Virus record (IMG/VR): IMGVR_UViG_3300036771_000010
Location: 1 to 40,285 of that record
Direction: 5' to 3' (one strand)
Source: a virus
Length of the DNA: 40,285 bases
Below the pieces are notes generated by a model, which saw only the letters and a list, made by a program, of their open reading frames with translations, had not been told where the DNA came from and did no database searches. Each line of letters opens with the position of its first letter. Within the stretch, counting starts at the first letter, position 1. This document shows positions 14,980 through 20,510 of the stretch, piece by piece. The position numbers were made by a program, and so were the translations under genes.

Positions 14980-15291
14980 CTACATATCTTCTTCTAGGCA
15001 CACTGTATATACTGATACCTTAGTGTCGTTCTCTAGGGTAACGTATGTACCTGGAGATACAGCTCTCTTAATATCTGCTATATCCCTAGCAGTAAACTGT
15101 AAAGGTTCTGTAGCTACCCACGTGTCTAGGTAGTTATCTCTTACTACGTGGCTGTAGCCAGCCTGGATATACGGTATAACCTGTTGTAGGGTACCACCAA
15201 ACGTTTCGGTAGCCTCCCCTAGTATAAGAACGTTTACCACTCCTACCTCTACAGGGTAAGCTTCCTGTACTGCCTCTCTAGATACTGTCAT
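14980..15291 (-). CDS. hypothetical early protein
   Basis: This 103-residue protein begins MTVSREAVQEAYPVEVG. Helical and strand segments alternate (VVNVLILGE, QQVIPYIQAG, VSVYTVCLEEDM). I do not recognise it. AGGAGGAAGATAAT precedes the ATG, about 60 bases after promoter P4. It is the first gene of a three-gene operon whose later genes each sit behind an intercistronic element. Confidence 0.7.
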   Translation of the reverse strand: MTVSREAVQEAYPVEVGVVNVLILGEATETFGGTLQQVIPYIQAGYSHVVRDNYLDTWVATEPLQFTARDIADIKRAVSPGTYVTLENDTKVSVYTVCLEEDM

Positions 15292-15349
15292 ATTATCTTC
15301 CTCCTAGTGTTGTAGTCTGGTTGACGTTGTTCCCGTCCCCCGTAACAAA

Positions 15350-15378
15350 ATTATCGCACGGAGGGGAGAAAATCTCAA
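15350..15378 (-). promoter_or_regulatory. early promoter P4
   Basis: Minus strand: TTGAGA (15373-15378), 17 bases, GATAAT (15350-15355), with AACGTCC before the -35 and CGTGC before the -10. Further upstream TATAGGGTCAGCC is shared with promoter P5. Confidence 0.9.
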
Positions 15379-15420
15379 GGACGTTGGCTACTGGTATCCT
15401 AGTTACGGGCTGACCCTATA

Positions 15421-15480
15421 GCGTGGGAGTGTTTTATTTGAAGCGATTTTCTACCTACCCTCCATAGAGACGTCTAGGCA
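15421..15480 (+). repeat. dispersed repeat R5 (3' half)
   Basis: TTTTATTTGAAGCGATTTTC, ACCTACC, and CCTCCATAGAGACGTCTAGG match the 3' half of R2 to R4. It lies upstream of the leftward promoter P4 but keeps the plus orientation. Confidence 0.68.
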
Positions 15481-15481
15481 T

Positions 15482-15503
15482 AAAAATAGCCCCATGTAGG
15501 GGC
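15482..15503 (-). terminator. rho-independent terminator
   Basis: GCCCC/GGGGC (15489-15503) with loop TACAT is followed on the minus strand by TATTTTTATG. It ends the operon that starts at promoter P5. Confidence 0.8.
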
Positions 15504-15507
15504 GGTA

Positions 15508-15849
15508 TCAGTCTAGATTATATGTACCTGGTCTACAGAAGTAGTACCATGCTTCATAGTAGTAGGATAGGCTATCATGGGTGCGATTCATTAGGGCTAG
15601 ACCTTCATAGTGAGACATATAGAACTCTGTCCACTTAGTATGATAGTGCTCTAGGCACTGTTGTAGGAGTTTAGCACTATCTTTAGTTAGCATGTCTTGT
15701 ACATTAAGCTCATCTAGGATAGTGTTACACTCCTCTAGGTAGATAGGACAGCTATCCTCCCCACGTCTAATCTCTTGTATACGCTCCTGTACAAAGCCTA
15801 CTACCCATGTCATTACTTCTTCTCTAGTATACATCTCTTTCTTAGCCAT
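15508..15849 (-). CDS. hypothetical early protein
   Basis: This 113-residue protein begins MAKKEMYTREEVMTW and is all helical with many aromatic residues near the end (SYYYEAWYYF). Nothing identifies it. A purine-rich AAGGGAGCGG site precedes the ATG. It is the last of five genes of the P5 operon and is followed by a terminator five bases after the stop. Confidence 0.68.
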   Translation of the reverse strand: MAKKEMYTREEVMTWVVGFVQERIQEIRRGEDSCPIYLEECNTILDELNVQDMLTKDSAKLLQQCLEHYHTKWTEFYMSHYEGLALMNRTHDSLSYYYEAWYYFCRPGTYNLD

Positions 15850-15869
15850 TTATATCCGCTCCCTTAGTA

Positions 15870-16073
15870 TTAGTATTCACTACTATGCTTATAACCATTA
15901 CCACGCCGTATGACATTATATGCACTCTTATCTTGGGTATTATTACCCTCGAAGGTAGCTAATGCGTAATCTGTGAGTTCCTTATCCTTTATAAACTCCC
16001 TCATACGACCCATAGACTTGTATGTCTTATGCCCCTTTAACCCATTCTGTGAGTACTCTACATTTAATAACAT
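15870..16073 (-). CDS. hypothetical small basic early protein
   Basis: This 67-residue basic protein begins MLLNVEYSQNG and contains a KTYKSMGRMREFIK helix. The ATG shares a base with the previous stop (TAATG), so translation is probably coupled. No family is recognised; the charge would allow nucleic-acid binding. Confidence 0.65.
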   Translation of the reverse strand: MLLNVEYSQNGLKGHKTYKSMGRMREFIKDKELTDYALATFEGNNTQDKSAYNVIRRGNGYKHSSEY

Positions 16074-16384
16074 TAGATATTCACCACCAGTACGTGTAGG
16101 AAGGTAACGTCAATGTAGAATTCCTCATACACTGATACTGTGACGCCATGAGTACTTATATCCTCCGTATGAGTGAGTGGTAGGTCATCTAGGGCGGGTA
16201 TCTCGTTCATATGGTCTGCGTGTGCCCATACAGTCATCATATTATTCTCGTGCATATTAGGAGGCACTAGGTACATATCCCCTTCTATGTTCTCCCACTC
16301 TACACACTGCATAGTTAACTTTAAGGCTATCTCCTCCATTACTTCAGTAGGTAGCAATTTGTTATTTACCAGTACACTAGTCAT
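16073..16384 (-). CDS. hypothetical early protein
   Basis: This 103-residue protein begins MTSVLVNNKLLP and is acidic, with several Met-His pairs and a C-terminal hydrophobic strand (TFLHVLVVNI). The start overlaps the stop of the 142-residue gene. No motif is recognised. Confidence 0.66.
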   Translation of the reverse strand: MTSVLVNNKLLPTEVMEEIALKLTMQCVEWENIEGDMYLVPPNMHENNMMTVWAHADHMNEIPALDDLPLTHTEDISTHGVTVSVYEEFYIDVTFLHVLVVNI

Positions 16385-16812
16385 TATAGAGTCCCCCTTA
16401 CTATGCGCTCGATAGTACCACTGATTTGGTTATCTACCTCTGCTCTATACTGTCCTGGATTAGTGGATATACCTGCATCTACTTGCTCCTTGACACTATC
16501 CCAGCTTATACTCATATCACTAACCTTACCCCATATACCATTTACCCTATTAGGGCAGTCAGGGTCACTACCTACTATTATACCCTCGCTATCTATAACA
16601 AGGTTATCACCCTCAGTGAACACAATACAGTACTGACCTAACTCTAGGTCGGGTATCTCTACCTTAGGTAGTTGTTCCTCTAGGAGGGCTACCATCTCTT
16701 CTACCTTGTAGATATCACTATCAGTGGCTACCCCATGATACTTAACTCCTTCTAGTACGCTCTTAAGAGCGTCTAGGTTTGATACTAGTCTATTAATATG
16801 GTAATCGTTCAT
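16384..16812 (-). CDS. hypothetical early protein
   Basis: This 142-residue protein begins MNDYHINRLVSNLDAL, with a helical first 50 residues. A beta-rich part with GQYCIVFTEGDNLVI follows, and then a third, polar helical section. I start at the ATG at 16812, eight bases behind AAAGGAG of element copy 5. It is the second gene of the P5 operon and directly follows SAP-like paralog 3. Confidence 0.68.
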   Translation of the reverse strand: MNDYHINRLVSNLDALKSVLEGVKYHGVATDSDIYKVEEMVALLEEQLPKVEIPDLELGQYCIVFTEGDNLVIDSEGIIVGSDPDCPNRVNGIWGKVSDMSISWDSVKEQVDAGISTNPGQYRAEVDNQISGTIERIVRGTL

Positions 16813-16885
16813 ATATACCACTCCTTTTATCTAGGTAACATATAATGTTCCAGTGCTACAGCCCCCGTAGGGGCTATGCTAGCAA
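16813..16885 (-). promoter_or_regulatory. two-hairpin intercistronic RNA element, copy 5
   Basis: Minus strand: TTGCTAG, hairpin 1 (AGCCCC/GGGGCT, 16859-16876), hairpin 2 (GGAACAT/ATGTTaCC, 16834-16851, bulged A), then TAGATAAAAGGAGTGGTATAT before the ATG. The stem of hairpin 2 differs from copy 1 at paired positions only. Confidence 0.83.
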
Positions 16886-16888
16886 CAC

Positions 16889-17683
16889 CTATGCTAATAG
16901 TCCAGCTTCACGTAAAGCCATGATAGTGTACATGCGTAGGATATTTTCGTTATCACCTTTAGGCTCTCTTACCTCTACATCGTTCTCAATAGCCATTGCT
17001 AGTAAGTCCTCTGTAGATAGGTGACCATACTTAGCTTTCTTCTTACCACTAGTCTTCTTAGGGAAGTGGTGGTTACTGATAGCCATGCACACTCTCATAC
17101 GATTGATACCAGGGTTATCGTTAGCCTTCCACTCTAAGCCTTCAATATCAGCCCACTCCATAACCTGCTCCATAGATAGGCGCTTGTAGAACTTCTTGAT
17201 ATCGTCGATAGAGTCAAAGTGTCCTACTTCAGGATACTCTACTTCCTGACCTGCTAGGTCTTCCTTAACCTTAGGAGCCTTAGCCTTAGCTTCTGGCTGT
17301 TTAAGTTTCTTAGCCATAGCTCTCCAGTCTGCTACAGGCTCTTCAGTAGTTAGAGCTTCCTTAACCTCTTCTACAGGAGCAGGTACTTCCTCTTCAGTAT
17401 GTACCTCTTCCTCAATAGGCTCCTCTTCTAGAGCTAGTTCCTCCTGCTCTTCCTCTACTGGAGTAACTACTTCCTCTTCTACCACTGTTTCCTCTACTAC
17501 CTGCTCCTCTACTAAAGTAGTCTCTTCCATATTAACATCCTCCTTAGTATCTTCTGCTTCTACAACCTCTACCTCTGGATACTCGCCAGCTAGGATACCC
17601 TTCTTAGTTACCTTCATACCAAGGATAGCTCCTACCTCTTTAACTGTTACCACTGTTTCCTCACCGTTTACTAGATATGCCAT
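16889..17683 (-). CDS. acidic protein with C-terminal SAP/HeH-like repeats (paralog 3)
   Basis: This 264-residue protein has four parts. Residues 1-40 are a small domain (MAYLVNGEE, then EVGAILGMKVTKKG). Residues about 42-120 are very rich in Glu and Val (VEEEVVTPVEEEQ). A basic linker follows (KKLKQPEAKAKAPKVK). The last 115 residues are a paralog of the 10128 and 11553 products, with YPEVGHF, FYKRLSMEQ, INRMRVCMAI, SGKKKAKYGH and NILRMYTIMALREAG. The ATG lies behind AAAGGAG; the frame upstream of it runs into promoter P5. The acidic part could mimic DNA or act as a spacer. Function unknown. Confidence 0.82.
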   Translation of the reverse strand: MAYLVNGEETVVTVKEVGAILGMKVTKKGILAGEYPEVEVVEAEDTKEDVNMEETTLVEEQVVEETVVEEEVVTPVEEEQEELALEEEPIEEEVHTEEEVPAPVEEVKEALTTEEPVADWRAMAKKLKQPEAKAKAPKVKEDLAGQEVEYPEVGHFDSIDDIKKFYKRLSMEQVMEWADIEGLEWKANDNPGINRMRVCMAISNHHFPKKTSGKKKAKYGHLSTEDLLAMAIENDVEVREPKGDNENILRMYTIMALREAGLLA

Positions 17684-17759
17684 AATTATCGTCTCCTTTA
17701 TTCTCGAATATTTGTTGAGTGGGATTCCCTTGTGGGGTGTGCCCCTCTCGCTTGAAGCA

Positions 17760-17788
17760 ATTATGTCATGGTGAGGTGAGGAAGTCAA
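17760..17788 (-). promoter_or_regulatory. early promoter P5
   Basis: Minus strand: TTGACT (17783-17788), 17 bases, CATAAT (17760-17765), with AACGTCC before the -35 and ATGA before the -10. It serves the operon from 17683 to 15508. Confidence 0.9.
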
Positions 17789-17869
17789 GGACGTTTTGTT
17801 ACTCTAGCCTACTCTACTGGCTGACCCTATACGGTTTTGATGTGCTACTGATGTAACCTACGTAGGACG

Positions 17870-17916
17870 CAAAGAAAAAATAAAAAAGGAAGAGATGCGG
17901 TTTCGCTATCTCTTCC
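17870..17916 (-). terminator. rho-independent terminator
   Basis: GGAAGAGAT/ATCTCTTCC (17888-17896 with 17908-17916), extended by GCG/CGC, is followed on the minus strand by TTTTTTATTTTTTC. It separates the 17970-19502 genes from promoter P5. Confidence 0.9.
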
Positions 17917-17925
17917 CTAGTTCTT

Positions 17926-17972
17926 TTCCTTTATTGGAACTGATTTTCTAGCTAACCCTCATAGAAACCCTA
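17926..17972 (+). repeat. dispersed repeat R6 (3' half)
   Basis: CTTTATTGGAACTGATTTTC, AGCTAACCCTCATAGAAACC matches the 3' half of the other copies. It runs up to the stop codon of the 84-residue leftward gene. Confidence 0.65.
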
Positions 17973-18224
17973 CTCGTGGGGGTTATGAGGTGGGGCTACC
18001 ATATCTCTAATGTTGATATAATGCTCTACATCAGTAGCAGTAGTGCCTTCCCCTGTACCAGTCTGTACACACAGAGGACATACAGGGTTCTCTGCCTTAT
18101 AATGAGATAGGAACATCCCATGTAGGTCACATGGATGTAGCTTCATACCCTTTGGTAGATACCTTACTACACCTTCCATACCAATCTGGTTGATAGACTT
18201 TTGTATATCATTAACGCTATTCAT
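17970..18224 (-). CDS. small zinc-binding-like protein
   Basis: This 84-residue protein begins MNSVNDIQKS and carries HPCDLHG and, 13 residues on, NPVCPLC, which together give Cys/His ligands for one zinc. TAAGGAGGGATAACA precedes the ATG. The composition does not tell whether it binds nucleic acid or protein. A terminator on each side makes it a one-gene unit; I do not see its promoter. Confidence 0.7.
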   Translation of the reverse strand: MNSVNDIQKSINQIGMEGVVRYLPKGMKLHPCDLHGMFLSHYKAENPVCPLCVQTGTGEGTTATDVEHYINIRDMVAPPHNPHE

Positions 18225-18251
18225 TGTTATCCCTCCTTAATATACTAACAG

Positions 18252-18295
18252 AAATAAAAATAGAGTATGGCTTGTCATTCTTGTACCATACTCTA
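18252..18295 (-). terminator. rho-independent terminator
   Basis: A perfect 10-bp stem TAGAGTATGG/CCATACTCTA (18261-18270 with 18286-18295) is followed on the minus strand by TTTTTATTTC. It ends the 18302-19502 unit. Confidence 0.85.
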
Positions 18296-18301
18296 GTCAT
18301 A

Positions 18302-18472
18302 CTACTTATATAGATCCATATCCATCTTCTTACCTAGTGGTTCTGGTCTGTCTAGCTTCTGTATACTATCAGCATCTAGCTTAGCTAAAGCCTTACGCAT
18401 CTCTTCCTTAGCTTTATCAGACTCTACTCGTTTATTCATCTCTGCTATCTGTTCATCAGTCATTCTATGCAT
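18302..18472 (-). CDS. small charged helical protein, 56 residues
   Basis: The gene begins MHRMTDEQIAEM and ends DMDLYK. AAGGAGG lies nine bases before the ATG and overlaps the stop of the upstream gene. The product is one or two charged helices (KAKEEMRKALAKLD), perhaps a coiled-coil partner of the upstream protein. An internal ATG three codons on is possible. I do not recognise it. Confidence 0.7.
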   Translation of the reverse strand: MHRMTDEQIAEMNKRVESDKAKEEMRKALAKLDADSIQKLDRPEPLGKKMDMDLYK

Positions 18473-18486
18473 GTGTAAGTGCCTCC

Positions 18487-19200
18487 TTAGAATTGGCTAT
18501 CTGATACTACTATTGTATCCTTATCATCACCGTACTGCTCATCTACAGTCTTCTCATACTCTTCTAATAGCTCTGGTGCATAGTTCTCATAGTAACTACG
18601 TTCTGCATCTAGTATTGCCTGCTCTAGCTCTAGATGTTTATCCTCTGGTAAGTACTTCATAACCACTTCTATAATAGCTTGGAACTTAGCCTGCTCTACT
18701 GCTCTCAGCTGGTCTAGACCGTAGCTAGTGAGTCCACCATGATTACCTCCAGTTAATTTATGCTTTAGCTCTATAGCCTTCATAGCATCTTGGAATTTAA
18801 CTGTAGGTGAAGTATATAGAGCATTCATACCAATCTGTACTAGTCCATCTAAGAACTCTAACTCGTTCTTTACCATATGCTTAGTGTTTTGCAGTGCTAT
18901 GGTATTAAGTACTATAGGTTTACGTTTTGGCATCCCTATACCTAACATACGTTCTACTGTTATCTGCTTTGTTATAGCTTCCTGCAACATGTCTTTGTAT
19001 TCATATAGCTTAGGGTGTGATATGTTGAAGCCACGCTCCTTACACCAGTCGGATACCTTATGGGGAGATACCCCTGTAAGCAGCATCTCATTAACCTCTT
19101 CCCCATGTTCCCACTTTACTAGGCGTTCTAGCTTATGGTGTCTTGTTTCTAGCATTTCTGTGGATAACTCCTCAATACTTAGCTTCTTTCTGTGAGTCAT
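18487..19200 (-). CDS. putative terminase small subunit-like protein
   Basis: This 237-residue protein has an N-terminal helical region with a helix-turn-helix-like segment (MLLTGVSPHKVSDWC), which resembles the DNA-recognition end of small terminase subunits. A second part is more telling: KFQDAMKAIELKHKLTGG, then YGLDQLRAVE and a KYLPEDKHLELEQA helix, a pattern I associate with small terminase subunits and related DNA-binding phage proteins. The C-terminus is acidic. It lies 12 kb from terL and in another unit, which is unusual for that role. GGAGG precedes the ATG, which overlaps the upstream stop. Confidence 0.55.
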   Translation of the reverse strand: MTHRKKLSIEELSTEMLETRHHKLERLVKWEHGEEVNEMLLTGVSPHKVSDWCKERGFNISHPKLYEYKDMLQEAITKQITVERMLGIGMPKRKPIVLNTIALQNTKHMVKNELEFLDGLVQIGMNALYTSPTVKFQDAMKAIELKHKLTGGNHGGLTSYGLDQLRAVEQAKFQAIIEVVMKYLPEDKHLELEQAILDAERSYYENYAPELLEEYEKTVDEQYGDDKDTIVVSDSQF

Positions 19201-19502
19201 AGTAGGCTACCTCCAGTGTTGTTAGTAGTAGGTATTGCTCTAATACCATACTCTTCTGGTTTAAAATACTGTTGCTTAAGACAGTGTTCACACACATATC
19301 CTCTATCCTGTATCTCCGCTGTATTGTTGTGTGAGTGTTTGGGTATTAGTTTGTAGCTTGCCGTATTCGTGCATACAATGCACGTAGGGGCAGTGCCCTG
19401 TTGTATACTGTTGAATTGTTTATCTATATGGTCTCTGTCTGCTCCGTATGAGGAGTCAGTACCTAGATGAGGCTTACTAGTAATGAAGTTATTCTCTGAC
19501 AT
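19197..19502 (-). CDS. zinc-ribbon-like hypothetical protein
   Basis: This 101-residue protein, started at the ATG 19502 (MSENNFITSKPH) with AAAGGAGAG upstream, carries CIVC near the middle and CEHC about 30 residues later, so it probably holds one zinc. Flanking parts are polar. The longer in-frame start at 19574 has no binding site. It is the first recognisable gene of the 18302-19502 unit. Function unknown. Confidence 0.65.
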   Translation of the reverse strand: MSENNFITSKPHLGTDSSYGADRDHIDKQFNSIQQGTAPTCIVCTNTASYKLIPKHSHNNTAEIQDRGYVCEHCLKQQYFKPEEYGIRAIPTTNNTGGSLL

Positions 19503-19633
19503 AATAGTGTGGCACTCTCCTTTAGTAGTTTTATGAGTGAGTGATGCCATATCTTGGCTGTGTGTAGGTAGCAATTTGTAAGATAAGAGAAGTGAGTTGG
19601 AGTAGAAAAATTAGCTATGGTGTGCCTATAGGG

Positions 19634-19668
19634 GGCGGTACGGGCACCCCAAACGGGTGTTCTCCGCC
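19634..19668. promoter_or_regulatory. nested GC-rich hairpin in leader
   Basis: GGCGG/CCGCC encloses CACCC/GGGTG with a CAAAC loop. On the minus strand it lies in the leader of the 19502 gene, about 130 bases before the ATG, with no T-run after it. Confidence 0.5.
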
Positions 19669-19679
19669 AATACCTACTC

Positions 19680-20014
19680 TGTTTCCTACTGTACATCCGC
19701 ATCTACATTAATAGAACTGGGATTCTATATCTATTCTCCACACAGTACAACTTCATGTCTGTGTGTGAGTACATCCATATACTCAGTAACTATTCCTATA
19801 CTTTTAGGCATAGTTTCCCACCCACACTATCCTGTCCCAAGTGTCAACTAGGGTACGCTACAGGTAATCCGCTGGATACCTCCATACTCCGCTATGCATC
19901 CGTATGGCTCCGCTGACACCTCCGCTATGCTCCGTGTACATGCTCGGTAGCCCCTGTTGCCAGTTGTGTCGAGGTAGCAAGTACCTCAGCACCCCTTTGG
20001 GGCACATGCCCTAA
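19680..20014. other. non-coding GC-rich stretch with TCCGCT repeats
   Basis: No gene is supported. TCCGCT occurs at 19868, 19888, 19909 and 19921, twice as TCCGCTATGC, with related TCCGTATGGC and TCCGTGTACATGC between them. Two hairpins follow: GAGGTA/TACCTC (19971-19987) and CACCCC/GGGGCAC-type (about 19990-20005). The base composition is clearly richer in GC than the flanks. Confidence 0.6.
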
Positions 20015-20119
20015 ATATCGTTGTTACTCAAATGATTCTCATAAATCCTATAGGATTCATCTCCTTAGTTTATTGATTTAGAAATAGGAGATTGAGAATG
20101 TGTAGAGTTGTAACGATAT
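20015..20119. other. long interrupted hairpin, three helices
   Basis: Outer helix 20015-20029 with 20105-20119: 15 positions with ATATCGTT/AACGATAT and ACTC/GAGT joined by two G-U pairs and one mismatch. Middle helix: ATTCTCA/TGAGAAT (20035-20041 with 20093-20099). Inner helix: TCCTAT/ATAGGA (20046-20051 with 20084-20089). The loops between helices are nearly symmetrical. It lies just beyond the leftward terminator at 20129, so it would be transcribed leftward only by read-through. Confidence 0.65.
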
Positions 20120-20128
20120 AAAGGCATA

Positions 20129-20163
20129 CAAAAAAGAGAGTCCTTATATAAAGGAACTCTCTT
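20129..20163 (-). terminator. rho-independent terminator of the candidate ncRNA
   Basis: AAGAGAGT/ACTCTCTT with inner CCTT/AAGG and loop ATATA (20134-20163) is followed on the minus strand by TTTTTTGTATG. Confidence 0.88.
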
Positions 20164-20348
20164 CATTGTCTAACAACTATAAAGGAGATGTACGCTTGAT
20201 AGCAAGCTCTCCATGTAAGAAAACACTAGTTAAACGTATGTTTTCTAGCTCCGTTCTGGATGCTTGCTATCACAGTAAAGTGTGTGTCAGTAAGTACTGA
20301 ACTAAACTTTACTTTTAATAACTGCTTCCTAACTGACGGTTACAGTTA
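20129..20348 (-). ncRNA. candidate structured non-coding RNA (~215 nt)
   Basis: No open frame is present, but the folding is dense. In plus coordinates: TGATAGCAAGC (20197-20207) pairs perfectly with 20262-20272 and encloses AGAAAACA/TGTTTTCT (20218-20225 with 20239-20246). AGTAAAGT (20274-20281) pairs with 20306-20313 and encloses TCAGT/ACTGA with an AAGT loop. TAACTG/CAGTTA (20330-20348) lies at the promoter end. The unit ends at a strong leftward terminator and is isolated from upstream genes by another terminator at 20472. It does not match tRNA, tmRNA or group I intron patterns that I can recognise. Confidence 0.62.
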
Positions 20349-20351
20349 TAA

Positions 20352-20379
20352 ACTATAGGCATTTCGATACATTATTCAA
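20352..20379 (-). promoter_or_regulatory. putative promoter of the candidate ncRNA
   Basis: Minus strand: TTGAAT (20374-20379), 16 bases, TATAGT (20352-20357). It lacks the ACGTCC and CGTG marks of the early promoters. Start of transcription would be near 20345. Confidence 0.5.
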
Positions 20380-20471
20380 ATGGTTGAAAGTCATACTAAA
20401 TAAAACGATTCTGGACACCTGAACTTTTACATCGAATTACATTTTCGTATGTCTATGATTTCTATACATAA

Positions 20472-20509
20472 AGAAAAGGCAGGAACACTCTAGAAAGAGT
20501 AGCCCTGCC
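20472..20509 (-). terminator. rho-independent terminator
   Basis: GGCAGG/CCTGCC enclosing ACTCT/AGAGT (20478-20509) is followed on the minus strand by TTTTCTTTATG. It ends the surface-protein operon right after the stop at 20511. Confidence 0.88.
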
Positions 20510-20510
20510 C

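Noticed and set aside
19463-19702. Open frame of 79 codons upstream of the zinc protein at 19502
   Set aside because: No binding site; it reads through a stable hairpin and overlaps the start of the zinc-protein gene in another frame.
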